A DNA stretch of 64,000 nt, taken from NCBI GenBank assembly GCA_900757795.1, contig CAAEPE010000050.1:1-64000 (forward strand), written 5' to 3'. Of this stretch, positions 42,821 through 52,398 are shown piece by piece (positions within the stretch are counted from its first letter, which is position 1; each line of letters starts with the position of its first letter). The notes under the pieces are model-generated. The model saw only the letters and a program-made list of their open reading frames with translations. It had not been told where the DNA came from and did not search any database. The stretch comes from an uncultured Phascolarctobacterium sp. Its GTDB lineage: Bacteria; Bacillota; Negativicutes; Acidaminococcales; Acidaminococcaceae. Made by a program: the position numbers and the translations under genes.

Positions 42821-45800
42821 ATGGCTAAGCTATATATTACGCCTTTAGGCAGCAGCGCCCGTAATTTTTTTTGTGAGCAGCTGACTAACTTAGAATATGG
42901 ACAAGGGGCAATCGTACTTCCCAATCGTCTGCTGATGGAAGAAGTGCAGTCTCGTTACAATGTAGAATGTATTGGCATAGATACCTTGGCTGTGAAGGTG
43001 CTTAATTTAAACGGCTATGAAAATTTTCATCAAATTAACCGCCGCAGTCAGGAGTTAGTTATTCAAAGTATGCTTAACAATTTACTGGAGCTGGACGCAC
43101 TGCCGTATTTTAGCAAGCTGGCGCTGAAGCCTGGCTTTATTAAAGCGATGACATCATTAGTGAGTCAGCTTTCCCGTAGCGGGTCTACGCAGGAGCAGAT
43201 AAATAATATTTTGAATGCATGGGGCCGCGAGGGCAATTTAGGCCAAAAGGATATAGAGGTTGCGCTGCTCTACAACTTCTATCGCAATCATTTAAAAGAA
43301 AAGAATTGGTTCGATTTAGAGGGCAAATACCGTTTAGCAATATGGATTTTGGAAAACGAAAAGTTCAAGCTGCCGTGGCAGCAGCTGTATTTCAGCGATT
43401 TTTATAACTTTGATGCTTTGCAGCTGGATTTTCTCCAAGCCTTGAGTGAGCGCTGCCATATTACGGTGGGCATGTGTTATGAGAAAAATTTGCAGGGACA
43501 GGAACGGGAAAAATTTTTTGCGGCCTCGGCGGATAGTTATATGGCTTTGGAAAGTTTGTGCCTTGATGAAAAAATCGAAAGCTATCATCCTGATTTGGCG
43601 GCTGAACCTGCCTGCGTGCAGGTGATAAAAAATTTAGGACGCGTTTGCCAGCCCGTGCCTACGGATGATGCTGTGCTTTTATACAGTTTTAATGATAGAG
43701 ATAAAGAAATTCGTTGGGCGCTGACCGAGATTAAGCAGCTTTTGCAGCAAGGTACTGCTCCCAAGCAAATTTTGCTTGCGGTGCGCGATTTATCCGTATA
43801 CAGCGGTTTGCGTTTGGTGGCTGATGAATACGGTGTGCCCGTCGCTTTGCCGCAGACCGCAAATTTGGCAGTCCAGCCGCTGACGGAAATGCTGCTTTTG
43901 TTGTTGCAGGCAGTAAGCGATACTCATCAGGGAGCGCAGGCTTACTTTCAGCTTTTATCTGCGCCGCTGCTGCATTTGCTTTTAGCTGTTGACGGTGAGG
44001 CAGTGAATTCGCTGCAAGAAGATAAATATTTTACCAGCCGCAGTGGAGCGCAGGCTGTTGTGCAAGAAAAATCAGCAGCAGATGAAATTTTGCGTTTAAT
44101 TGACGATTTGCTGGCAAAAATTCCGCAGCAGGCAAACGTTACGGAATATGGCGCGCTGCTGCTGGAATTTTTGAGCAGCTTAAAATTGGCGCAGCATTTA
44201 GGAAGCTTATATCAGCAGAATAAGGCGCAGCTTACTGCCGTTAGTGCTGCTTTACAGGCGCAGAAAAGTTTGACGGAAGTAGTGCAGCAGTTGGTAGATG
44301 ATTATGTAAGCTGCGGCATGGATAATGTAAAAATTTCTTTAGCTCAGTGGCAGGAGCTGTTACGAAATGCGGCTGCGGAGGTAGAAATTATGCTGTGTCC
44401 TGGCAGACGGGACGGAGTATTGGTTACAGATGCAGGCAATGCACAGGGCTTAGCCTTTGATTATGTTTTTCTTTTGGGATTGCGCGAGGGAGAATTTCCG
44501 CGAGCCAATAACGAAAACTGGATTTATAATGACCGTGAGCGCAAGGAGTTAAAAGCGTTAGGTCTTGATTTGCCCAATACTTCGTTGGCCTATGCAGAGG
44601 ACGCGTACTTTTTCGCTTCAGTGGCAGCGGCGGCGCGCAAGCAGTTGGTGTTGAGCTATTTTGAGGATGGCGAGGCTAGAGCAAGCAATTACATAAATTT
44701 GGTACAAAAATTATTTGTGCCGCAAGCTTTAGAGGCTAAAGCCGAGCCGGAAAAAATTTGCGCTTCGGCAGGCGAATTTGCACAGAGAGCAGTGAGCGAT
44801 AAATGGCTGCGCCAGCAATGGGGCGAGACGCTGTTGGACGCTGCGCAGGCGGATAAGCTGCGCTTGGAGGATGAGCGTTATAACGGCAGATTTCTGGATA
44901 AAAATTTGCAAGCTAAAGTGCGGGAAAAAATTGGCAGCACTTTTAGCGCCAGCGGTTTGGAAATTTATGCGGCCTGTCCTTTTAAATTTTTAGGGCAGCG
45001 GGTTTGGCAGCAGCAGGAATTTGCAGCGAGGGATGAACAGTTAACGCCTGCTGATGAGGGCGATTTGCTGCATCAGATTTTGGCGCGTTTTACCGGCAGA
45101 TATTTGCAAAAGAAAATTTCGTCTATGCCCTTGGCCACACTGCAAAAAGAGCTGGCAGAAATTTTTACTGACGTAACGCAAGCGGCAGAAGCCAAGGGAA
45201 CAATCGTTAACAATGTTTTTTGGCAGGCGGAAGCTCAACGGTTACATCAGATTTTACAACTATGGCTGCAATTTGAATACGACGACCAAAAAAAATGGAC
45301 CTGCTTTACACCTTGGGCAGTGGAGTGGGATTTTGGCATCAAAAATAAAAAGCCATTACGTTTAACGTTAAGTGACGGCACGCCAGTTGCCTTGACTGGA
45401 CGTATAGATAGAATTGACAGTGACGGATATAGATTTTTTGTAACGGATTACAAGCGCAGCAGTAGCTCTGTGCCCAGCGGCAAGGATTTGACCAATGGCT
45501 TTGACTTACAGCTGCCCTTATATTTGTTGGCGTTGGGGAGTTTGCCTCATAATTCTAAAGCTGTTGTCGGCGGTACATATTTTGTGCTGAAAGATGGCCA
45601 AAGAAAAAGCAGCTTTTTGCTAGAGGATCCAGCAAATCCTGCTTTAGCTTACAAAAAAACTGCGCAGGGCGTTAATGATTCTTGGGAGAGTTTTCAAAAC
45701 TTTGCTCAAAAGCTCATTACGGATTATATAGAAGCAATTTATGTGGGGAATTTTGCTGTAGCGCCGCGCAAAAAATGCAGCGAATATTGTCCTCTGCGCA

Positions 45801-45859
45801 ATATTTGCCGTATAAGCCAAACGCCGCAGACAGAAGGAGGTGCGCAGGCAGATGAGTAA
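42821..45859 (+). CDS. addB: AddB, helicase-like nuclease subunit of AddAB
   Basis: This 1012-residue subunit of the Firmicute RecBCD counterpart handles double-strand break ends. The N-terminal part is a UvrD-like fold without a clear Walker A motif; the C-terminal PD-(D/E)XK nuclease shows LTGRIDRID and VTDYKRS. The iron-sulfur cysteines typical of AddB are present: one in YAACPFKF (near 717) and three in CSEYCPLRNIC (986, 990, 996). AAGGAG precedes the ATG. It overlaps addA by eight bases. Divergence from the Bacillus protein is considerable, but order and motifs fit. Confidence 0.88.
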   Translation: MAKLYITPLGSSARNFFCEQLTNLEYGQGAIVLPNRLLMEEVQSRYNVECIGIDTLAVKVLNLNGYENFHQINRRSQELVIQSMLNNLLELDALPYFSKLALKPGFIKAMTSLVSQLSRSGSTQEQINNILNAWGREGNLGQKDIEVALLYNFYRNHLKEKNWFDLEGKYRLAIWILENEKFKLPWQQLYFSDFYNFDALQLDFLQALSERCHITVGMCYEKNLQGQEREKFFAASADSYMALESLCLDEKIESYHPDLAAEPACVQVIKNLGRVCQPVPTDDAVLLYSFNDRDKEIRWALTEIKQLLQQGTAPKQILLAVRDLSVYSGLRLVADEYGVPVALPQTANLAVQPLTEMLLLLLQAVSDTHQGAQAYFQLLSAPLLHLLLAVDGEAVNSLQEDKYFTSRSGAQAVVQEKSAADEILRLIDDLLAKIPQQANVTEYGALLLEFLSSLKLAQHLGSLYQQNKAQLTAVSAALQAQKSLTEVVQQLVDDYVSCGMDNVKISLAQWQELLRNAAAEVEIMLCPGRRDGVLVTDAGNAQGLAFDYVFLLGLREGEFPRANNENWIYNDRERKELKALGLDLPNTSLAYAEDAYFFASVAAAARKQLVLSYFEDGEARASNYINLVQKLFVPQALEAKAEPEKICASAGEFAQRAVSDKWLRQQWGETLLDAAQADKLRLEDERYNGRFLDKNLQAKVREKIGSTFSASGLEIYAACPFKFLGQRVWQQQEFAARDEQLTPADEGDLLHQILARFTGRYLQKKISSMPLATLQKELAEIFTDVTQAAEAKGTIVNNVFWQAEAQRLHQILQLWLQFEYDDQKKWTCFTPWAVEWDFGIKNKKPLRLTLSDGTPVALTGRIDRIDSDGYRFFVTDYKRSSSSVPSGKDLTNGFDLQLPLYLLALGSLPHNSKAVVGGTYFVLKDGQRKSSFLLEDPANPALAYKKTAQGVNDSWESFQNFAQKLITDYIEAIYVGNFAVAPRKKCSEYCPLRNICRISQTPQTEGGAQADE

Positions 45860-48800
45860 TTTACAGCTAAATCCGGAGCAAAAGCAAGCTATTGAGGCGA
45901 TTGCCAATAACGTAGTTGTTTCTGCCGGCGCAGGCAGTGGTAAAACACGGGTGTTAGTAGAACGTTTTCTATATATTTTAGAGCGACAGAGTAAACAAAA
46001 TGCTAAGCCTATCGACGCTGCGAATATTTTGGCGATTACCTTTACACGCAAGGCGGCTGGTGAAATGCAGGAACGCGTGCGCCGGGGAATAGAGGAGCGC
46101 CTTGTAAATGATAGCAGCGACTTTTGGCGCAGGCAGCTGGCGACGCTCGACAGAGCGCAGATTAGTACCATTCACGGACTTTGCAGCCGGATTTTGCGCG
46201 AAAATCCCGTAGAGGTGCAGCTTGATCCGTCCTTTACTGTTGCCGAAGAATTTGAGGGCGACGAGTTCAGACAAAAATGTATGCAGGAATATTTGCGCCG
46301 GCAGCTGCTAGAGAAAAATGAGGGTATAGCTAAACTGGTTGCCGCTTACGGCGTAGATGGCTTAATGCGTCAGCTGGAAAATATTTTACCTTCATTAAAC
46401 AGTATTGTAGCAGAAGATTTGGCTAAGCCTTACGCAGAAAGTATCGCTGAACTGCCGCAATTACAAAACGATTTGTGTCTTGTGCTGCGCGATGCAGCGC
46501 TGCGCAGAGAAGAATTAACGAGCAAAAAATCCAACGCCAGAAATTGTTTAGATAATTTAGCGGAAAATATAGATGAAGCCTGCGCTGCTGTTAAGCAAGG
46601 CGGCGAACTTAATATTTTAGCTAAATATCTATCCGGAGTTCAAGCCAGAGGTAAAATTAAAGATATCATCAACAATATCAAAAGCTTGCAGGAGCAAATT
46701 CAGCTGAAGGCTATGGATAAATACGCGTTAGCATTTTTACCCTTGTGGCAGGATTTATTGCGCGGCCTGGACGCTTATTTGCGGGAGCAAAAGCTGGCGC
46801 AGGATTTGCTGACCTTTGATGATTTGGAAAATTTTACTGTAGAGCTGCTCAAACAAAATCCGCAGGTGCGCCATAAATATCAGGAACGCTTTCAATATAT
46901 TATGGTGGACGAATTTCAGGACACCAACGACAGGCAGCGCCAGCTAATTTATTTGCTGTGCGGGGATGACAGTGAAAAGCTGCAAGGTAAGAAGCTGTTT
47001 ATCGTAGGCGATCCCAAGCAATCCATTTATCGTTTTCGCGGCGCAGATGTCAGTGTGTTTGCTCGCGTACGTCGGGAAATAGCATCTGGCGGCGGAGAAA
47101 ATTTAAAGCTTAGTACCAATTACCGCAGTATGGATAAAATTTTGCTGGCGGTTAACAGCGCTTTTCGCGAGCTGTTAGGCGAGGACAGCAGCAAAGATGT
47201 ATTTTTTGAAGCATTGGCGCATAATAAAAGCTGCGCGGAAGTTCCTCAGCTGCTTTTGTGCGCTTATGATAAAGAATGCGGTGCAAGTAAATTTCAAGTG
47301 GAAGCGCAAGCTGTGGCGCAGGCAGTAAAAACTTGCCACGAAAGTGGAAATCCCTATGGAAAAATGGCAATTTTACTGCGCGCTATGACCCATTGCGAAG
47401 AAATGGAAGCAGCATTGCAGAAGCAGGGTGTTCCTTATGAAATAGTGGACGGCCGCGGCTTTTATGATTACCAAGAGGTTTTGGATATTTTAAATCTCTT
47501 GACAGCGCTCGACAATCGCTATCGCAGCTTGGAGTTAGCTGGAGCTTTACGTTCGCCATTTTTTGGTTTAAATGACGAAACCTTGACGAAGCTTTTTTTG
47601 CAGCAAGAAAACTGTTTGTGGGATGCGTTAATGCAGACTGCGCCGGAAAATTTTGCTGACAAGCAGGGTGCGTTAGTACAGCGGGCAGCCAGTGTTTTAG
47701 CCAAACTGCGCAGTCAAGCGTCCCTATTGGGACTGCCGGAATTGTGGCAAAGCCTGTGGCAGGAATTGGCAATGGAGGCGGTGCTGTCCGTGCAAGAGCA
47801 TGGCGCCAATAAATTAGCTAACGTGCAGAAGCTGCGGCAGCTGGCGCAGGAATACAGCGTGCAGCATAAGGGAACCTTGGGCGATTGGCTGGATTATGTG
47901 CAGCGCTTGCGGGACGCAGCAACTAAGGAAACAGCAGCTAATTTAAGCGCTAAAGACGCAGTCAAAATTATGACCATTCACAAATCCAAGGGTTTAGAGT
48001 TTGACACAGTTTTTCTGCCCTTTTTGGACAGCAGTACGCCGAGCGATACGGCGGAAATTAAATATTTGCCGCAGCTTGGCTTGGGAATTAAAGCGTTAGA
48101 TGAAAATGGCGTTTTGCAGACGACGAGCATTCTGCAAAAAGTAAAAGCAGCCGATAAATTACTGGATAACGAGGAACGCAAACGCCAGCTATATGTTGCC
48201 ATGACGAGAGCGGAGCAGCGTTTGATTTTAAGCGGCATTACCGACGGCAAGGAAAGTAAAGCTGATAAAACCTTAGCAGAAATGAGCTGGCTCAAGCAGC
48301 TGCAGCAAATTTATCAAAAGGAGAGCGCAGTAGAAATTAAATTAGTAGAGGTTAGTACGGAAACAGGTGAAGCAGCGCCAGTGGAAAAAGTTGAAGCTAA
48401 GCACGAAAGTCAGGAATTTCTTGCTCCGCTGCCGTCTTATGAAGCTAATGGACAGCAGATATTTTCACCTTCTGCTTTGCAGACCTATCTTTATTGTCAG
48501 CGGCAGTATTTTTATCAGTATTTGATGAAATTACCACAGTTGGATGAGTACTTAAATAATTATGACGAGCAGGCACAGGCGGCATTACCTGCGAAAATTT
48601 TAGGCAGTATTGTCCATCGTGCTTTAGAATTATATCGCGGCGATTTAGATATTGCTTTGAGTGCCGCCATAGCTCAATATGCACCTTCCTATCAAGGTGA
48701 AGCGGCAAAAATTATGCTGGAAAAATATCTTGCCAGTGCAATTCATCAAGAGCTGGCTAAAAAACAAATGCGCGAGCTGCCTTTCTGCCTGACTGTTGGT

Positions 48801-49184
48801 GACGGACTGTTAATCAGCGGCATTATCGACTGTTTGTGTGAAAATGCTGATGGCACCTTAACCATCGTAGATTATAAAACCGGCAGACCGCCTGAGAAGG
48901 GTGAAGAAAAGCTTGGTTATAGCTATCAGCTGGCGTTATATAAAGCGGCGGTGGAAAGCCGCTTGCAGAAAAAGGTTAAGCAGGCTCAGCTGCATTTTTT
49001 GCAGAATTTAAGCGTGTGGAATTTACCTGACGACAAGGATTATTTGCAGGAGGCGGTGGCTTTATGCCAAGAAATCGGAAGTAAGGGAGCTGAAAGCGAA
49101 TTTATTTGCCGCGAGCAAAATGTGCAGTCAGGACTTGCAGCCTGCGCTTATTGCCCTTATAATTATATTTGTAATCATCGTTGA
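45852..49184 (+). CDS. addA: AddA, ATP-dependent helicase/nuclease subunit
   Basis: This 1110-residue subunit is a UvrD-type helicase fused to a nuclease. It has Walker A SAGAGSGKT, FTRKAAGEM, VDEFQDTNDRQ, GDPKQSIYRFRGAD, MTIHKSKGLEFD and RQLYVAMTRAEQRL, then a C-terminal RecB-like nuclease with TIVDYKTGR. ATG 45852 begins MSNLQLNPEQKQAI, the usual start; an upstream GTG lies against the AGGAGG site and is unlikely. Together with AddB it resects breaks for RecA loading. Confidence 0.94.
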   Translation: MSNLQLNPEQKQAIEAIANNVVVSAGAGSGKTRVLVERFLYILERQSKQNAKPIDAANILAITFTRKAAGEMQERVRRGIEERLVNDSSDFWRRQLATLDRAQISTIHGLCSRILRENPVEVQLDPSFTVAEEFEGDEFRQKCMQEYLRRQLLEKNEGIAKLVAAYGVDGLMRQLENILPSLNSIVAEDLAKPYAESIAELPQLQNDLCLVLRDAALRREELTSKKSNARNCLDNLAENIDEACAAVKQGGELNILAKYLSGVQARGKIKDIINNIKSLQEQIQLKAMDKYALAFLPLWQDLLRGLDAYLREQKLAQDLLTFDDLENFTVELLKQNPQVRHKYQERFQYIMVDEFQDTNDRQRQLIYLLCGDDSEKLQGKKLFIVGDPKQSIYRFRGADVSVFARVRREIASGGGENLKLSTNYRSMDKILLAVNSAFRELLGEDSSKDVFFEALAHNKSCAEVPQLLLCAYDKECGASKFQVEAQAVAQAVKTCHESGNPYGKMAILLRAMTHCEEMEAALQKQGVPYEIVDGRGFYDYQEVLDILNLLTALDNRYRSLELAGALRSPFFGLNDETLTKLFLQQENCLWDALMQTAPENFADKQGALVQRAASVLAKLRSQASLLGLPELWQSLWQELAMEAVLSVQEHGANKLANVQKLRQLAQEYSVQHKGTLGDWLDYVQRLRDAATKETAANLSAKDAVKIMTIHKSKGLEFDTVFLPFLDSSTPSDTAEIKYLPQLGLGIKALDENGVLQTTSILQKVKAADKLLDNEERKRQLYVAMTRAEQRLILSGITDGKESKADKTLAEMSWLKQLQQIYQKESAVEIKLVEVSTETGEAAPVEKVEAKHESQEFLAPLPSYEANGQQIFSPSALQTYLYCQRQYFYQYLMKLPQLDEYLNNYDEQAQAALPAKILGSIVHRALELYRGDLDIALSAAIAQYAPSYQGEAAKIMLEKYLASAIHQELAKKQMRELPFCLTVGDGLLISGIIDCLCENADGTLTIVDYKTGRPPEKGEEKLGYSYQLALYKAAVESRLQKKVKQAQLHFLQNLSVWNLPDDKDYLQEAVALCQEIGSKGAESEFICREQNVQSGLAACAYCPYNYICNHR

Positions 49185-49198
49185 GGGGGATTTTGTGT

Positions 49199-49399
49199 AT
49201 GGAAATATTTGGCAAGCTGGATAGCTGGGATTATTTGGCTTTGTTTATGCTGTTAGCTAGCTTGTGGTTGCTTTGCGGCGGCGTCAGCAAATTACAGGCG
49301 GCCAATCCGGAGCGCGTAGATGCCAGCAAGCTGAAGGTTCGTGCTTATGGCGCAGCGATTGCTTCGGCAGCTTATTTAATTTGCCATTATTTGGCGTAA
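49199..49399 (+). CDS. Small membrane protein of unknown function
   Basis: This 66-residue protein has two hydrophobic segments (about residues 11-30 and 46-64) separated by a charged stretch, ANPERVDASKLKVR. ATG 49199 has GAGGGGG nine bases upstream; an earlier in-frame TTG overlaps the addA end. It is close enough to be co-transcribed with addBA. I do not recognise a family. Confidence 0.6.
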   Translation: MEIFGKLDSWDYLALFMLLASLWLLCGGVSKLQAANPERVDASKLKVRAYGAAIASAAYLICHYLA

Positions 49400-49434
49400 T
49401 ATATAATGAAGAAAAATTCTTGAGGTGAAGCAAA

Positions 49435-50559
49435 ATGATTAATGAAAATAGACTTTTAAACGAATTTATTGAACTGGTCAGCGTTCCCTGCCCCAGCAAG
49501 GACGAAAAAGCGGAGGCTGAGCTGATTATGACTAAGCTGCGGGCTTTAGGCTTGGAGCCGGAAATGGATAACGCGCACGAAAAAACCGGCGGCACCTGCG
49601 GCAATGTGTGGGCTTACGTCAAAGGAACTGTCGAAAATGCACCGACCTTGCTTTTTGAAGCGCATATGGATTCCGTGGCGCCGACTACAGGTACAAAGGT
49701 TGTGCGCAAAAATGGCGTGCTTTATAGTGACGGCACCACAACTCTTGGCGGCGACGACAAGGTTGGCGTTGCCTCTATGCTGGAGGCGGTGCGTGCGCTT
49801 AAAGAAGATGGCGTTCGTCACGGTGATATTCAGCTGCTTTTTACGGTCAGCGAAGAAATTGGCTGCTTGGGCGTTGTAAATCTTGATAAAGCTAAAATCA
49901 AAGCAGATTACGGCTACTGCATGGATATTGGCGGTGCAATGGGAGAAATTACCTACGCTGCTCCCAAGCTGTACGATATTTATGTCACCGTAAAAGGCAA
50001 AGCCGCTCACGCAGGCATTGCGCCGGAGGAGGGTGTCAACGCAATTATGCTGGCTGCCGAGGCTTTGTCAAAATTACCGGCATATGGCAGAATTGATGCG
50101 GAAACTACCTTTAATATCGGCATGTTTAACGCGGGTATTGGTACTAATATTGTTTGTCCGGAAGCAAAATTTGTTATTGATATGCGTTCTATGAATGTAA
50201 AGAAGCTGGAAAAACTCAAGGACGATACCATAACGCTGATTAAAGAAGTTGTAGAAGCAGGAAAAGGTCAAGTGGAGTTCGAGGTTGTGGAAGGCTGTCC
50301 GGCAGTAGAGCTGAGTAAGGATCATCCCTGCATTGAGCTGGCTAAACGGGCTGCGGAAAACTTAGGCTTTAAGGTAGAATTGAAAACAACCGGCGGCTGC
50401 AGCGACGGCAATTATCTCTGCGGCTATGGTCTGCCCTGCGGACTTTTAGCTACGGGCATGAGCAACGTGCATACTACGGAAGAATATTTAAAAGAAAGCG
50501 ATTTATACGATACTGCCCGTTGGATTTATGAGACCGTTAAGGCTGCGGCAGAAAAATAA
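49435..50559 (+). CDS. M20 family metallopeptidase (PepT-like)
   Basis: This 374-residue zinc peptidase has the dinuclear metal ligands of the M20 family: H in FEAHMDSV, D in LGGDDKVG, the catalytic and ligand glutamates in SEEIG, D in MDIGG and H in NVHTTEEY. A dimerisation domain (about residues 180-290) starts DIYVTVKGKAAHAG. It resembles PepT-like proteins, which split tripeptides or related amide substrates; the exact substrate is unknown. Confidence 0.9.
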   Translation: MINENRLLNEFIELVSVPCPSKDEKAEAELIMTKLRALGLEPEMDNAHEKTGGTCGNVWAYVKGTVENAPTLLFEAHMDSVAPTTGTKVVRKNGVLYSDGTTTLGGDDKVGVASMLEAVRALKEDGVRHGDIQLLFTVSEEIGCLGVVNLDKAKIKADYGYCMDIGGAMGEITYAAPKLYDIYVTVKGKAAHAGIAPEEGVNAIMLAAEALSKLPAYGRIDAETTFNIGMFNAGIGTNIVCPEAKFVIDMRSMNVKKLEKLKDDTITLIKEVVEAGKGQVEFEVVEGCPAVELSKDHPCIELAKRAAENLGFKVELKTTGGCSDGNYLCGYGLPCGLLATGMSNVHTTEEYLKESDLYDTARWIYETVKAAAEK

Positions 50560-50571
50560 GCGAGGTAAAAA

Positions 50572-51324
50572 ATGAAATTATATTCTTGGAACGTAAATGG
50601 TTTGAGAGCCTGCATGAATAAAGGCTTTGCCGATTTTTTGGCGCAGGCTGCCCCGGATGTAATCTGCTTGCAGGAAACAAAAATGCAGCGCGAGCAGGCG
50701 AGCTTTGATTTTCCCGGCTATGAGGAATATTGGAACAGCGCCGAGAAAAAAGGCTACAGTGGTACGGCGATTTTTACGAAGCAAAAGCCTGTCAATGTAA
50801 CGTATGACCTCGGCATTGAAGAGCATGACAAGGAAGGCCGCGTAATTACGGCGGAGTTTGCAGATTTTTATTTGGTAACGGTTTATACGCCAAATTCTCA
50901 GCGTGAGCTGGCGCGGCTGGATTACCGTATGGAGTGGGAAAAGGTTTTTTTGGCTTATCTCAAAAAGCTGGACGCTGTGAAGCCGGTAATAGTTTGTGGT
51001 GATTTGAATGTGGCTGCGGAAGAAATTGACTTAAAAAATCCTAAAACCAACCGCATGAATGCCGGTTTTACTGACCAAGAGCGCGAGAAATTTCGCGAGC
51101 TGAAGGCGGCAGGTTTTGTAGATACTTTTAGATATCTGCATCCGGAGGAAGTGAAATACAGCTGGTGGAGCTATATGTTTAAGGCGCGGGAGAAAAACGC
51201 CGGATGGCGCATTGACTACTTTGTCGTTTCCGAACGCATTAAGGATAAGGTGAAGGCTGCGGAAATTCATAACGACGTTTTCGGCAGCGACCATTGTCCG
51301 GTAAGCATTGAGATTGAGTTTTGA
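50572..51324 (+). CDS. xth: Exodeoxyribonuclease III
   Basis: This 250-residue apurinic-site endonuclease and 3'-exonuclease has the exonuclease-endonuclease-phosphatase motifs: SWNVNGLRAC, LQETKMQ, VYTPNSQ, CGDLNVA, WRIDYFVVS and GSDHCPV. Length is typical. GCGAGGT lies before the ATG and the gap to the peptidase gene is 12 bases. A terminator follows. Confidence 0.96.
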   Translation: MKLYSWNVNGLRACMNKGFADFLAQAAPDVICLQETKMQREQASFDFPGYEEYWNSAEKKGYSGTAIFTKQKPVNVTYDLGIEEHDKEGRVITAEFADFYLVTVYTPNSQRELARLDYRMEWEKVFLAYLKKLDAVKPVIVCGDLNVAAEEIDLKNPKTNRMNAGFTDQEREKFRELKAAGFVDTFRYLHPEEVKYSWWSYMFKAREKNAGWRIDYFVVSERIKDKVKAAEIHNDVFGSDHCPVSIEIEF

Positions 51325-51360
51325 GAGAATTATCTCACTAATAATAAAAAAATAATTTAG

Positions 51361-51409
51361 AATGACTGAGTTCTGTATTGTAGTTAAGCAGAATTCAGTC
51401 ATTTTTTTT
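51361..51409 (+). terminator. Intrinsic terminator after xth
   Basis: AATGACTGAGTTCTG pairs with CAGAATTCAGTCATT (one mismatch), followed by eight T. It separates the repair genes from the O-antigen locus. Confidence 0.88.
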
Positions 51410-51490
51410 ATGCAATAAAAAAATTGGCGCAAGCTTTCCCATAAATTTTCGACAAGCTACGGAAGTAAAGCATTTTTGCCAAAGTAAGTC

Positions 51491-51520
51491 TTGTCGGGGG
51501 GGGGACGAACGTGCTATAAT
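51491..51520 (+). promoter_or_regulatory. Promoter of the O-antigen locus with a G9 tract in its spacer
   Basis: TTGTCG (51491-51496), an 18-base spacer and TATAAT (51515-51520) form the only good promoter before wzz. Nine consecutive G (51496-51504) fill the first half of the spacer. Loss of one G would give the optimal 17-base spacing. The leader (about 51527-51641) shows no further structure. Confidence 0.7.
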
Positions 51521-51641
51521 ATTCTATATATTGATAAATTGGAATTTAGGTACGGATTTAAAGTTTCTTATTTTTATACTAAGTAACATATAATTCGTGC
51601 AGATATTAATATCTAAATATTTTTAATGATGGAGGAGCAAA

Positions 51642-52346
51642 ATGCAGGAAAATCGTCCCGTATCTAATGATGAAATTGAAATTGACTTGGTGGAGCTTTT
51701 TGGTGAACTGAAGAAAAATTTAAAAATGATTGCTGGAGTTACTGTAGCCTTTGCAGCGGCAGCGGCTATTTATAGCTTTGCTATTGCTAAGCCTGTGTAT
51801 CAGTATAATGCTATGATTAGGATTCCTGCTCATGTAAGTGGGACACAATTAAATACATGTGTTGAGATTATAAAAAATAGTATAGGTACTGAGAAAAGTT
51901 TATCTAGGGTATCACTTGTTAGGAATACATTTATGATTAACCTTACCTATTCTGGTGCGTCTCCTGATGTTATTAAAGAAGATGCCGATAAAAGTTTACC
52001 TCGTTTATCTGAGATGATCAATAAAATGCTAAATGAGGAAGATTGTCGCAGGTTCACGAATGATGTAGCTAGAAGCATTAAAAGTGATATTGGTAAAATA
52101 CATGAAAAAGCTGTCTTAGAAGGAGCAACTAATACTAATATAGATATTCAGCTAAAAGATATAATTGATAAGATTGTTTTTATGGAAAAGGAACAGATTT
52201 CTCCTAAAGTTGAGGTAATTAAAAAAGATAGTGTTTCTAATATTCCTGTAAGTCCCAATAAAAAATTGATTATAGGAATTGCTACAGTTTTAGGATTATT
52301 TATGAGTTGTTGCTGGATAACTTGGAATTATATGATTAAAAAATAA
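51642..52346 (+). CDS. Wzz-type chain length determinant protein
   Basis: This 234-residue polysaccharide co-polymerase has the usual layout: a short cytosolic start (EIEIDLVELFGELKKN), a membrane helix at about residues 30-50, a periplasmic helical domain, a conserved SNIPVSPNKK segment before the second helix and that helix at about 209-227. No Walker motifs follow, so it lacks a fused tyrosine kinase. It is somewhat shorter than classic Wzz. GGAGGAG lies before the ATG. It is the first gene of the O-antigen locus. Confidence 0.85.
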   Translation: MQENRPVSNDEIEIDLVELFGELKKNLKMIAGVTVAFAAAAAIYSFAIAKPVYQYNAMIRIPAHVSGTQLNTCVEIIKNSIGTEKSLSRVSLVRNTFMINLTYSGASPDVIKEDADKSLPRLSEMINKMLNEEDCRRFTNDVARSIKSDIGKIHEKAVLEGATNTNIDIQLKDIIDKIVFMEKEQISPKVEVIKKDSVSNIPVSPNKKLIIGIATVLGLFMSCCWITWNYMIKK

Positions 52347-52398
52347 TTTTTATATTATTTAGTGATTTTAGATGTAAAAATAAAAGAAAATTATTATT

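Noticed and set aside
47152..47772. Antisense frames of 72 and 129 codons within addA
   Set aside because: They are shadows of a long conserved gene with no supporting signals.
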